From Adiantum capillus-veneris (Eukaryota > Streptophyta > Polypodiopsida > Polypodiales > Pteridaceae), in NCBI GenBank assembly GCA_014529385.2, contig CM043942.1:107089141-107153140 (forward strand): a DNA stretch of 64,000 nucleotides. The letters run 5' to 3'. Positions 11,358 to 22,694 of this stretch are shown in pieces. Every line of letters begins with the position of its first letter. Position 1 is the first letter of the stretch. Position numbers and translations under genes: made by a program. The notes below the pieces were generated by a model. It saw only the letters and a list, made by a program, of their open reading frames with translations, did no database searches and had not been told where the DNA came from.

Positions 11358-11625
11358 CACTACAAGAGGTTGTGTGCTCTTGTGACGCTGTTAGCGACGG
11401 AAATACACTGGGTTTTTCTAACCCCCGGTGTCGCTATAACCGTCGCTAATAGTGTCGCTACGAGAGCGTCGCTATATGCGACGCTATAGGCGTTGCTATA
11501 TGCGTCGCTATATAGAGACACTCATAGCGACGGCTATAGCGATGTTTACACAGAAGTCTATAGCGACGCTCCAGAGCCATAAATAGCGACGGTTATAGCG
11601 ACGCCCGAGAGAAATTTTTTTTGGT
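11358..11625. repeat. CACTA left TIR and subterminal repeats (unit A)
   Basis: The 12-base terminal repeat CACTACAAGAGG is followed by about 15 copies, in both orientations, of a cgtcgcta/tagcgacg motif between about 11380 and 11607. This is the typical layout of En/Spm ends, where the subterminal motif is bound by the TNPA-type protein. The same motif recurs at the right end (57278-57375). Confidence 0.9.
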
Positions 11626-11984
11626 GACAGGGCATTGAATGCCCTGCCACCCATCAACCATATTGTACTTGATTCACTTTTTAAAAAAAGTGCAAGGGTA
11701 GATAATAGACCCAAAATAGTCACCCACAAGACGCATTGTTTGCAAAATTGACAAGCGTAAAATTGACAATTGTACACATCATAGGCAAAATGAATTGATT
11801 GGCAAATGTAATAATGACAATTGTACAACATCATAGGCATAAAAAATTGATTGGAAAAATGAATTGCCGTGACAAATGTAATAATATACATGGTTCAAAA
11901 AGACGTATAAAATCCGTCTCATGATACATAAGCTATGAGAAACCCTAAACTAATGCTATCTAGCTACGGCTAAACTGACGTCGT

Positions 11985-13294
11985 CTAGTCAGACGTCTCA
12001 TCGCGTCCAAGCGGCGTATCTGTCGGATTCTGCAAAAAAAGACAATAAGACAGCTTTCAGTAAGTATAAACATATAACGACATTTATAAAACAATACAAA
12101 AAATAGAAAAGAGTAAACCCTAATACTAACCATTCCGCTGCGAGAACTGAGAATGTCCATCAGGGCGTTTAAGCCCTTCCTGCCTGCGTACTCGCGCTCG
12201 TACGGTGTGGGATCACGTCCTGTCATCGACCACTGTCAAAACATACAAAGATTTCATTATGTTAGAATTAAAAAACTCATAAACCCTAAACTATCGAACA
12301 TAAAGAGCAATGCGAAAACACTTACAAAATCGGCCTCAAATGATGCCCATCCACCGCTCCCCAAGTGGTGCGAGCTCCCTGCCTCTACTCGCGCTCTGGC
12401 TGCATCCTTTTGTTGCTTCCACTTGTCGGGATTCTCGCGCGCTGCTTTCTTCGCATTCTTCCAATCTTCTTTGGCCAGCCAATCTGGCCTGTTCCACCCA
12501 TGCTTGATTGCTTTTTGCACTTCAGAACGCTTGTGTTTACAGTATTCGCGCATTCGAATCTTCATCAAGTCTTCATTGAAGCGCTGATCCCGTGTTGGAA
12601 CGGGAAACTCATCATGAAGTATACTGATGACTCTGTCTTTTAAATCACTTGGTACTTCACTCCATTTGTTTAGTATGTAGTGTCTAAACAGCTGAGAGAA
12701 AAGACCACGCATGTGCGAGATCACCTTCTTGCCGTCATCATCCATGATGATGCCACCGCTGAAGTCGACAGAGTAAGGCAAGCCCTCTGGCCGGTGACGC
12801 GTGAACCTGGGTGTCCCGATAGGGGTCTCTAGCGGTGTGTCGATGGGGGTATGGACATCAGGTGTCTCCACCAGCATCTGGGCCCCGAAGCGAGGAATGT
12901 CGAGTGGGGTGGCTCCTGGCGGAGTAGGTAGAGGTGTGTAGCTGCTAGGAACAGTCAGCCACGCAAAACCTGGCGTAGATGGCAATGCTGTGGCTGGTGT
13001 GGGGGCGGGCAAAGAAGGGGAGGGTAAAGAGCCTCGTCGAACACGAGGCGGTGTGGAGGCATCGGCGGCGGAATCCCCACAACAACCGCCACCGCCACCA
13101 CTAGAGCGCCGGTGTCTAGACGAGTGTGAAGATCGTCTCGTCGACACCGAAGCTTCGGAGCGCGCCGAATGCTCCGAAAGAGAGGGAGATGCGGATGGAG
13201 TAGGAACGTGCGATGATGCGCCAGCGCGATGACGCTCCACGTACCACTGTCTCTGTTGCGGTGACAAAGAAGAAAGAAACTCCTCATCATCCAT
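11985..13294 (-). CDS. TNPA-like CACTA accessory protein (Transposase_24/Ptta type), 3 exons
   Basis: The start MDDEEFLSSLSPQQRQWYV at 13294 follows a tgcag acceptor-like site. Three exons join in phase: 13294-12326 (323 codons; donor GTAAGT), 12232-12131 (34 codons; acceptor ACAG, donor GTTAGT) and 12029-11985 (14 codons and TAG), for 371 aa. An N-terminal Ser/Thr/Pro-rich tail (repeated TP motifs) precedes a C-terminal basic, Trp-containing domain (KWSEVPSDLKDRVISILHDE; KAIKHGWNRPDWLAKEDW) like the plant Ptta/En-Spm transposase family. I see no frameshift or stop. In known CACTA elements such proteins bind subterminal repeats; that role here is inference. It lies downstream of the transposase on the same strand. 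Confidence 0.75.
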
Positions 13295-13566
13295 ACCTGC
13301 ATTAAACACACGAATATTTAAACTTACTATTGAATGAATAGAGTAGACAATGACGCAAAGACCATTAAATACAATGACGTAATGACTCATATAAATACAA
13401 TGACGCAATGAATTGAGTGATTGAAGAGGCAAGTCGAAAACTCAGAATTTTCAATCAAAAGATGTGAGCGCGAGTAGAAAAGAGCGTTATACACTATGGA
13501 AGGTACTTAGAGAGCCAGAGCTTTTACAACACGGAGCAAAATTGTTCAAATACAATATTTGTGGCT

Positions 13567-15420
13567 TTAAGAGATCTCTCTCTCATCCTCGCATAACTCA
13601 ACATAACTTCCTATATCTATATAGAGCTCTCCGTTTAAACACATATCCTCTGTTTCATTTTGTAGCTCCTCTGCATGCACCCCATATAGAGTAGTAGCAT
13701 CTTGATGCTCGTCTGGCACCACCGCAGCGGCTTCTGATTGAGCATCTTCTCTGATCTCCTCCATTGATGCCGTTGTGATTGGCACATGGTAGCCTTCATA
13801 CGTCCTTGCACTACGAGGGGCTACCTCTATGACGTACCACCAGTTTGATGTAGACTTTGTAGGATGAAATATTACCTCCCAGAGCCACATAACTTACATG
13901 AGAGCTTTCAAGTACATAAATTTTAAAAGGGGGATGTTAACTATTTACATACTTACTTGTTCACAATGCTCGGGTAGTACGAAAGTGTCTCTTAGGTCAG
14001 TCCATTTCTTAGTAGAATCCACCTCAAGAAAACCAGACTCTCCTCTACGCACAGTAGCGTTGTGACCCTCCATGATTATCTTGAACCATTGCACGTCGAA
14101 CAAGTCGACAAAAAATCCTCTGTAATCGATCCTCAAAATCTCTTGTAGCGTGCCGAAGTAAGTGAGTTCCGCCACCACAGGATCTGCATTAGAGGAACGT
14201 CGTCGACTAGACTGTTCAAATTTTGCCATGATTCCACAATCTTGAGTAAAATGCTTTTTGTCGATCCATTCCACCCTAAAATGTCGACCTTTACACCATG
14301 CTGCTGTGTATGACTTATACTACAACGAACAAAGATTATGAGTGGTCGTTCAAACGTTTAGAAATAAAGTCACTAGCTAGTCGTACATTGCAAACTTACC
14401 TTGGTCGCGCAACCCCGAGAGTACTTCCACTCTTCCTCAGTCACTTCGTCACCGCATTGTTGTGCGCTTTTCAATTGGTTGTGCAACCATCTTAAGCTCA
14501 TGAATGTTGGTAGGCTCTCCAGACCCGTCAGATAGTGCATCGGTGGTCGTCTTCCCCGTCTCCACTCGATTCGTGCCCTTTGTCGCTCTTGCTTTGCATC
14601 CTCATATTGTGAAATCCACTTTTGCATCACTGGATTGTGAAGCATGCAAAATCGGTTGATTTTAGCCTCTAGATCTTCCGTCATCTTCTTCTCAACACCG
14701 AGATTGCACATGACAATCCCAGATATGCGCTCATCATCTATGGTTCGCCATAGCGTGTCCCGGGCTTTATCAAATCCGTCTAGCCACTCTCCAATGTACA
14801 CTAGGGACTGTGATACCAACCAACCCTTTGCCATGCTACCCTCCGGACGTGCCTTTTGATGCACATATCCCTTAAGCGTTCTAAGAAGAACATCCATCTG
14901 GAATGAACTGTGCCAGCTATTTCCACCTCATTAACTATGTGAACAAGAAGATGCACTTGAATGGTTAGCATGGTAGTAGGAAAATGTTTCTCAAACATGC
15001 ACACAAGCTCCACAGCATTTAGTTTGGCGAATGGTATGGAGTCTACATTGATCTTCTTTTGTGAGATCCATTGCACCAGCTTTGCAAGTTTGTAGATTGT
15101 GTTACGGATGTCGAGAGACAAACATCCCTCAATGGCAACCGGTAAAATAAACTGTAAAGTATGTGCAGCAATGATATTAAAGTCCACATTTTATGCAATG
15201 ATATTAAAGTCCACTATGAACGTACCTGACACATTTTATGCCAATCATGTGACTTCAAACAGGTAAGCTTTCCTTCTTTAGTAAAACACGTTCGGAGCGA
15301 GTGCATTACGCCAGTGGGGGTCCGCAAAGATCGAATGGTCTCTTTTACTTTGCGTTCTTGGGCTCCTGTGAAAATCCATGGTGCTTTAGGGAGTTTTATC
15401 GATCCATCAGACGCTCTTTG
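13567..15420 (-). pseudogene. TNP2-like CACTA transposase, C-terminal half (unit A)
   Basis: Continuation of the transposase beyond the Copia insertion. In gene order: the end of the transposase core (GSIKLPKAPWIFTGAQERK, 15411-15226); a DUF4218-like region (VDFNIIAAHTLQFILPVAI down to KARPEGSMAKGWL) with donor GTAAGT at 14399-14394; and DUF4216-like exons (HFRVEWIDKKHFTQD, about 14324-13950; last exon to 13567). The DUF4218-like region has a frameshift near 14885-14895: the upstream frame reads WMFFLERLRDM and the downstream one TLKGYVHQKARPEG. The shift is shared by both copies, so the transposase was broken before the duplication. Confidence 0.75.
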
Positions 15421-15741
15421 TGTAAAGAATGAGGATGCAAGAGAGCTACACAAGACAAGCACAAAGCACACAGAGATGGAAAGCTTCTTCTTCTTCTTCA
15501 CAGGAAAGAGAGTACAAAATGACTTAGTGCTAAAGCTGAAAAGTAGCACATATGTACATGCGGTCACTAAGTGTGAACTCGCTAGAAGGTACTAGGCTGG
15601 CACTATAAGTGTAGTCCAGCTGTAGAATCACTGGCAGAGATCCTCCGTGTCGGTCACCTAACGCGCCAGTGAGTAAATGCCGTAAGCGGCCAAGACGCGT
15701 AGTGGATGCCAGCTCAAGGTGTAGAGCTCGACATCTCAACA
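15421..15741 (-). repeat. Copia 3' LTR (unit A)
   Basis: Plus-strand bounds tgtaaagaatgagg and gacatctcaaca. It differs from the 5' LTR (20347-20668) at a handful of sites, including a lost c near 15588 and gacgcg for gacccg. Confidence 0.92.
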
Positions 15742-18700
15742 CTCCCCCTCGAGCTCTGCATGTCGCAGAGTCCAAGCATAGTCTGGAAACGTCGAAGCTT
15801 CTCAGCTCCGAGGGCCTTGGTAAAGATATCCGCTATCTGCTCCTCTGTGCTGACGTAGACCAAGTCGATGTCGCCCACCAACACTCGCTCTCGAACGTAG
15901 TGGTAATGGACCTCTATGTGTTTGGTCCTGGCATGGAACACTGGGTTCCTAGCCAACTGCATGCTGCTGAGGTTGTCACAATGGATGAAAATCTGCTGGT
16001 CCACCTGCACTCCCAAGTCCTCAAGTAATGTGCGTAGCCAAGCTACCTCGCACGCCGCAACTGCTGCACCTCTGTACTCGGCCTCTGTGCTCGATAAAGC
16101 AACCGTAGGCTGCTTTTTGCTGCTCCAAGTAACAGCAGCACTCCCAAAAGAGAACATGAAGCCACTCGTAGATCTCCTATCAACAATGCTACCTGCCCAA
16201 TCTGCATCTGTATACCCATACAATGCTAATGGTGCATTTGCTGCATAGAACAATGCGTAGTCAAGAGTACCTTGCACATACCTAAGTGTGCGTCGTACTC
16301 CATCCAAATGTGGCTTCCTCGGAAGCTGCATGAACTGACTCTCCAAGCCTAGTGTGTAGCTCAAGTCTGGCCTCATGATAGTCAAGTAGATTAGACTACC
16401 CACAATCTTCCTGTACATGTTGACATCCTCAACAACATCACCCTTCTCTTCACTCAGCTTTGCATTCACATCCAAGGGAATAGAAATTGGCTTACAATCA
16501 GCCATACCATACTTTGACAACATGTCCAAAGCATACTGTCTTTGTGATAGCCATACACCCTCTGGAGTCCTGATCACTTCAATGCCAAGAAAGTAGCGCA
16601 ACTCGCCTAAATCTTTCATTTCAAACTCCTGTTTGAGAAGACCCTTCACATGGTCAATCTCCATAGCATTGTCACCAACAATAATAAGGTCATCTACATA
16701 TATGGTAATGACCACAATCCCCACATCACTCTCACGTACATAGAGTGAATGATCAGCATGAGCTCTCCTAAAACCAATACTGACAAGATACTTGGCAATC
16801 CTGTCATACCATGCTCTAGAGCCCTGCTTCAAACCATACAAAGCTTTGAGAAGTCTGCATACATAATCTGGGTAACCTGGATCGACATAACCAGGTGGCT
16901 GATCCATATACACTTCCTCTTGCAACTCACCATTCAAGAAGGCATTCTTTACATCCATTTGATGCATAATCCATCCTCTAGATGCAGCCACTGCTATGAC
17001 AGCTCTCACTGTCGTCATCTTTGCCACTGGAGCAAAGGTCTCCTCATAGTCTATGCCATACGTCTGTGCATAACCCTTTGCGACCAGCCTTGCCTTGTGA
17101 CGCTCAATGTTACCATCAGCCTTATGCTTGGTTTTATACACCCATTTACAACCAATAGCTTTCTTGCCACTTGGCAATGGCACCAACTCCCATGTGTCAT
17201 TTGCTTCCAATGCAGCCATCTCTTCATTCATTGCATCATCCCAATGCACATTTCCAACTGCATACTCAAAACATGTGGGCTCCACATCCTGTATCACCTT
17301 AGCCATGTAGGCTTGGTGATGCGCTAGATACCCATCATAAGTCAATTTCTGAACTGGATTTCTGACTCTATTAGATCTGCGCGGTCCTGGGTCACTCCTT
17401 TGCCCTCTAGCATCTTCTTGTACTTTCCTTACACCAGGTGTCCTGACAGCCGGAATTCCAAATTCCTCATCAAGACTTTGTTCAGAACCATCTGAATCCA
17501 TGTCTACATGTGAAAAACCTGATGATGCATCAACCATAAAGGGAGGTTCATCAACCTTTTCCTTTCCTTTTCGTGATACATTCCCTGTACCTGTTGGTGG
17601 AGTAACCTGCGTACGTAGTCTACCATTCCATGGTTTCTCAACAGAGCCACGAGAAGAGGACTCTTGTGGTCCACTCAAAACCTGTGACTGTGGCCTCACA
17701 TTTTGTACAACCACATCATCTTTTACATCAGCCCCAATAGTGCCATGTGCATTACTGTACCAGCTGCTCATCTCATCAAAGACTATATCTCTGCTCACTC
17801 GTAATTCTCGTGTAGTAGGATTGTAGCACCTGTACCCCTTTTGTTCAAGGGAATATCCCACAAGAATACATTTCTCTGCTTTAGGATCCAATTTCCTACG
17901 CAACTCATCTGGTACATGCACGTAAGCTATGCAGCCAAACACTTTCAAGTGTGCCAAATCAGGCTTTGTACCTGTAAACTTTTCCTCAGGTGTTACATCA
18001 TGCACCGCAGTTGTAGGTGTCCTGTTCATAATGTACACAACTGTATTTACAGCTTCAGCCCAGAAATGATGAGGCATGTTCTTCTCATTCATCAATGCAC
18101 GTGCAACCTCTGCAATGTGCCTGTTTTTCCTTTCTGCGACCCCATTCTGCTGTGGAGTATATCTGCATGTAAACTGCCTGTGTATACCATGCATTCGCAG
18201 AAAATCTGAAAAATCATTGGAGAAGTACTCTCCCCCTCCATCTGACCTCAATGTCTTGATTTGCATATCTGTCTCCTTCTCAATCATGACTTTGAAGTCT
18301 TGAAAGTGACCAAACACTTCACTTTTGTTACGCATGAAGTAGACCCATACTTTCCTTGTATGGTCATCAATGAAAGAGACATAATACCTGCAACCATGTA
18401 TACTTGCAGTATCGGTTGGACCCCAAACATCTGTGTGCACCACCTCAAGTGGCCTTTTACATACATTGCGCTCATGTGGAAATGAGCCCTTTGACTGTTT
18501 TCCAAACTGGGATGCTGCACACACTTTATGCATACCATCCACCTTGAATTTGGGCAAACCTTTTACAATCTGTTTTGATTGCATGCTGTGCAATCTCTGC
18601 TCATTGACATGGCCAATGCGTTTGTGCCAAATGTCAACATCAGCCACAACACCTGTGCCCTGTGCAAATAATGCAGCTTTTACCTCAGGCATGTCTACAT

Positions 18701-20063
18701 TCAGCGTAAACATTCTGCCCACACATTTGCCCTCTGTGATCAGCTTACAGCCATTCTGGAAATCTTCTACATAATAGCCATTTGGATTGAAGCGAACCTG
18801 CAAACCCTGCTCAACCATTTGTCCAACAGAAACAAGATTCTTTGTAATGTTTGGGACATGAAGTACATCTGCTAAGTACTTTGATTTCCCACTCTTCGTA
18901 TTTAGAGGTATGTCCCCTACATGAGCAATGGGGTGAGCTGTGTCATCTCCTGTCTGCACATAGCCTGACACATCTGGTTTGCGCATATCTCTAAACCACT
19001 CTCCACGAGACGTCATGTGATTAGAGGCACCTGAATCCACATACCAAACATCATCTTGGGTGGAATTCTCTGCAGTCATTGTATTCATTACATGCTGCAT
19101 AACAAACATGCGCTCGTTTTTGCTGTCATCTGCATCTCTGCTAGTAGATGCATAGTTGCCCTGTTCTCTCTTTCTACTTGCTTTTCCCTTTGGACAGTCA
19201 CGTGACATGTGACCTCTTTCACCACAAGTCCAACATTCTCTACTATCTGGAGTATGTTGCTGCCTGCTTGATCCTGCACCACGACCTCTTTGACTCCCCC
19301 TGCCTTGAGACTGGTTTCCCCTGCCACTTGTATTGTTTTGATTTGATTGACCTTCCAGAAATTGGCCCCTGCAACCCCTTGGGCCTCGACCACGACCTCT
19401 ACCTCTACCTCTGTTGGAGTTAGAATAGAAGGCCTGTTCAGAATTATTTCTGCCATGAGAAGAAGATGTGTCAAGGTTCTTCTCCTCAAGAATAAGCATA
19501 GAAATCAAATCTTGGAACACGGGGATGTCGTCTCTTGTATTCATGGAAGACCTAAAATGTACATACTCATCTCCTAGACCATCCAAGCATGCACGGACAA
19601 TGTCATCGTCTTCCACTGAGACTTTAATAGATCCAAGAGCCTCAATGATACTCTTGATCTTCAAGGCATAATCATTGATTGAGAGGTTGTTCCTCTTAAC
19701 CTAATTTAGCTCCGACTTTAGTTGAAGCTTCCTGGCCTTGGTGTTCACCTCGAACACTCTGCCTAAGTTTCTCCATGCAATGGCGGGGGTTTCAGCATCC
19801 TGTAGATAGCCCATCATGCCATCTGTGATGCTCATAGACAGCCAATACATCACTTTGCTCTGGCCTTGTTGCCAGTCCCTCAAAGCTTTCCTTTGTTCTG
19901 CTGTAGCATTTGCCTCGGGAATCTCTGGTTCCTTTTCATTGTCTCCTTCTACATAGTCCCAATAACCTTTTCCTTTTAGGAAATTTGTTATTCTGAACTT
20001 CCATGCAGGGTAGTTATTTTTCTCAAGCTTCTCAGTAACAATCTGACTGAAACCGTCAGACAT
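15714..20063 (-). pseudogene. Copia gag-pol polyprotein (unit A), one nonsense codon
   Basis: About 1,440 codons in one frame. Order: UBN2-like gag (MSDGFSQIVTEKLEKNNYPA), Gly/Arg-rich linker, CCHC knuckle CWTCGERGHMSRDC, protease WYVDSGASNHMTS, integrase (IWHKRIGHVNEQR; HTDVWGP; LRSDGGGEYFSNDF; NGVAERKNRH), RT (QMDVKNAFLNGELQEEVYM; YVDDLIIVG) and RNase H (GYTDADWAGS; SSTEAEYRG). Gln120 is a TAG stop (19701-19703), CAG in the second copy. The integrase zinc site has KVCAASQFGK where the second copy has KVCAACQFGK, so one zinc Cys is lost. The frame ends inside the LTR. Everything else is open, which points to recent activity. Confidence 0.93.
15742..15752 (-). promoter_or_regulatory. Copia polypurine tract (unit A)
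   Basis: Minus strand GAGGGGGAG abuts the TGTTGAG start of the 3' LTR, the expected place for plus-strand priming. Confidence 0.8.
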
Positions 20064-20326
20064 CTTGAAGCACTAAGACAAAATAGCTGCAATCTGCAAA
20101 AACCTGCAAATCTGCTGAACCTGCTATCGTGGTTCCTCTAACGCTTTCTACACTCAATGAGTATCCACAATCAAGCGTTTCACAACCACTGTACTTGTAC
20201 AGTAAATCTCTGTATACTGCACTTTGGAGACCTGTTCAGAAACTTGTGCGAAAAACCCCATGCCATCTGGTCGTGGATTGCGAACGAAGGGATTGTGATG
20301 CTCTTGCTCTCTTAGCCTCTCTTGCC

Positions 20327-20346
20327 TGCACCAGGCTCTGATACCA
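20327..20346 (-). promoter_or_regulatory. Copia primer binding site (tRNA-iMet), unit A
   Basis: Minus strand TGGTATCAGAGCCTGGTGCA, directly adjoining the 5' LTR with no spacer, complementary to the initiator tRNA-Met 3' end. Confidence 0.9.
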
Positions 20347-20668
20347 TGTAAAGAATGAGGATGCAAGAGAGCTACACAAGACAAGCACAAAGCACACAGA
20401 GATGGAAAGCTTCTTCTTCTTCTTCACAGGAAAGAGAGTACAAAATGACTAAGTGCTAAAGCTTAAAAGTAGCACATATGTACATGCGGTCACTAAGTGT
20501 GAACTCGCTAGAAGCGTACTAGGCTGGCACTATAAGTGTAGTCCAGCTGTAGAATCACTGGCAGAGATCCTCCGTGTCGGTCACCTAACGCGCCAGTGAG
20601 TAAATGCCGTAAGCGGCCAAGACCCGTAGTGGATGCCAGCTCAAGGTGTAGAGCTCGACATCTCAACA
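20347..20668 (-). repeat. Copia 5' LTR (unit A)
   Basis: A 322-base LTR bounded by the PBS and the gtttg target duplication. Confidence 0.92.
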
Positions 20669-22523
20669 GTTTGCGGCCAATATTGCTCCATACGATCCAC
20701 ATTTCTAAGGTCAACTCTGGCTCCCAAAGTATCTTTCTTGCCAGTCAGATGGTCCCATAGTAGATTACCCACATTCTTGAATATGTGCATTGGATCGAGC
20801 AAGTGATTGATCATGAGTCGGGGCCAGTATGGTAACTCGTACCATAGAGATAGTCTCTTCATCCCTGGAGGCAATCTGTCATCGCACATCTCCTTCTGCT
20901 CTAACCATGCTTGTGCAGACATCCTTGGTGGCTCTCTTCCCAAAAAGCCGTCGCGTAACACATGATTCTCTGGAAGATACGCTTGATGACCTTCGTAGAT
21001 TTTCTTCTTCAGTGAGGGTGCCCTACGTGCATTCAGTCTAGGTCCACATGTGACACATGCTTTGTATCCGCTTGTTTGAAGCCCTGCATGTATACACATG
21101 ATAATAGATCAACTATGGGAAAAAACAAGATTTACAATGTCTGAGTGAGGAGTGTCAATAGATCACCTGAGCATTCTGTTAGCCCGGGATAGTCATGCAT
21201 GGTCCACATTAGAATGCCTCTGATCAAAGCATTCCGTCATCCTGTGTGTCGGCTCATATCCACCACCTCTATGCCAATCCACAATTGTTGTAGCTCTTCC
21301 AATAGTGGACGAAGATACACATCCATATTCTCCACTTTATATCGCCCTGGCACAACCAAGCTTAGCCATAGGTGCCTCTTATTCATAGTCAACCACGGGG
21401 GAATGTTGTAGTTGAAGATGACAACCGGCCATACACTGTAAGATGTTGATCTTTGACCAAATGGATTTACGCCATCCATAGCCAGGCCTAAATGCAAATT
21501 TCGAGCTTCCCTGGAAAAATCCAACCATGTTCCATCTATATGTTTCCAGGCTGCGCAATCTGCAGGAATTCGTAGCACACCATCCGAGGATTTATTCTCC
21601 TCATGCCATGATGCTAGGGCAGCCATGGACTTACATTCGAAGAAATGCTTGATGCGAGGAAGCAGAGGACAATGTCGCAAAACCTTTTGTGGAATTTTTA
21701 TCCCGTGGAGATCTACTCGATATCTTTCGGAATCACATTTCGGACACTTCTCCATGTCTATGTATTCCCCTCTGAAAAGAATGCAGTCATTAGGACAAGC
21801 GTGGATAGAATTGTAATCCATCAAAATCTTTCTTGCTTCATCTCGGGAATCTGGCATCACATTGTCAGTTGGTAGTATGTGCTCTTTAAGCAATCTACAC
21901 AACATAAAAATACGATACAGTCGTGTAAAAATCTATCAGATCATTATACATTTAGAGTTTTATTAAAGTAAACTAATTGTAATAGATCACCTGAAAAGCG
22001 TTGTGACGCTAGTGTCACTTCATCCAAACTTTGCCTGCATGTTGAGAAGAACCAGGAGTGCTTTCAATCTAAACATACGTGCTCCATTATACAATGGCGT
22101 ATCGGCTTCACTTTTCATATCATCATAGATAAGCCTTTCTGAATCCATGATCGTCTCGATCATTTCATCAATCTCGGGCTCAAACATTGCCTCGTTGGGA
22201 ATGTGCTCTGCATGATCATCCCCCGAGCTGTCAGAGGCTACATCTTGTGGCCTCACATATGCTGCTTGACCAAAGCGCCTGCGAACATGTCTATTGGGTT
22301 GCAAGATTGCTACTTGTTGGCCAACGTTAGAGTCCGACGAGTTATAATTGGCAACAACTCGATCTATAATAGATGGATCGAACTCGCCAAATTCGTGAAC
22401 GTGCTGCAAAGAAACACGTCTTGTCCGTCGCATAGCATGCTTGCATTGATTACAAGGACATAAGACCCTCGTTGAGAGATAGGTGTTTCGGTTGGACGGT
22501 CCCACATCCTCGTCACTACTCAT
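20669..22523 (-). pseudogene. TNP2-like CACTA transposase, N-terminal half (unit A)
   Basis: Three exons join in phase. Exon a is 22523-21991 (MSSDEDVGPSNRNTYLS; CPCNQCKHAMRRTRR, donor GTGATC); exon b is 21894-21167 (IHACPNDCILFRGEYIDMEK, a zinc-like CPKCDSERY, and LAMDGVNPFG of the tnp2 transposase domain); exon c is 21083 to the Copia insertion (GYKACVTCGP; LLDPMHIFKNVGNLLWDHL). In-frame TGA codons lie at 22020-22022 and 21237-21239; both are shared with unit B. Exon b lacks 12 bases present in unit B (RNLG missing before MDYNSIHAC). Family assignment is strong; activity is excluded unless the stops are bypassed. Confidence 0.82.
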
Positions 22524-22583
22524 AATGAGGATAAAAATCTTATAACCTGGACAACAAATTTAATATTCTATTGGCATTCTTCG

Positions 22584-22621
<38 letters not shown>

Positions 22622-22694
22622 CTCACATTCTCTAGTCATGTCCAATCCCCGCACACCTCGGTCTAGAGGTGCACAGAGATGAGAACCACCGGGT
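22524..22694. other. CACTA transposase 5' region up to the G1 complex
   Basis: Upstream of the transposase start (minus strand). It contains the (CT)n tract and about 75 bases of unique sequence before G1(+) begins at about 22695. No gene. Confidence 0.6.
22586..22619. repeat. (CT)n microsatellite, 34 bp
   Basis: Uninterrupted TC dinucleotides; 65 bases long at the matching place in unit B (50433-50497). Confidence 0.95.

Larger units (their letters stand above)
15421..20668 (-). mobile_element. Copia LTR retrotransposon, unit A (5,248 bp)
   Basis: Two 321-322-base LTRs (TG...CA) flank one gag-pol. PBS and polypurine tract sit directly at the LTR edges. It is inserted in a transposase exon with flanks ctttg (15416-15420) and gtttg (20669-20673). 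The second copy has gtttg on both sides, so the left target duplication here has mutated by one base. The order gag, protease, integrase, RT, RNase H is that of Ty1/Copia. Confidence 0.95.
11358..22694 (-). mobile_element. CACTA (En/Spm) element, left part, unit A
   Basis: Starts with CACTACAAGAGG preceded by GCT (11355-11357). It contains the subterminal repeats, a TNPA-like gene, a TNP2-like transposase gene split by Copia, and a (CT)n tract. It then runs into the G1 complex at about 22695. This left part has no right terminus of its own; the only right terminus in the window is at 57398, downstream of the second copy. It is the tandem duplicate of 39200-50572. Confidence 0.85.

Noticed and set aside
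11235-11489. ORF across the CACTA left boundary (and its copy at 39077)
   Set aside because: It joins array sequence to transposon end across an insertion site, so it cannot be an evolved protein.
11508-11891. 127-codon minus-strand ORF beyond the TNPA-like gene
   Set aside because: It overlaps the subterminal repeats and has no splice continuity or recognisable motif. It is intact in both units only because these are recent duplicates.
15188-15225. 19-base direct repeat (tggactttaatatcattgc) near a transposase exon edge as a small intron or foldback
   Set aside because: Too short for a plant intron and of unclear phase. I could not decide the splice at this point and make no claim.
16749-17327. 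Long plus-strand ORFs opposite the Copia polyprotein (also 44589-45167)
   Set aside because: Antisense shadows of RT and integrase; no independent motif or start context.
20327-20346. tRNA-like sequence next to the Copia LTR
   Set aside because: Only the 3' tRNA complement used as primer site is present; no cloverleaf can be drawn, so no tRNA gene is called here or at the other PBS positions.
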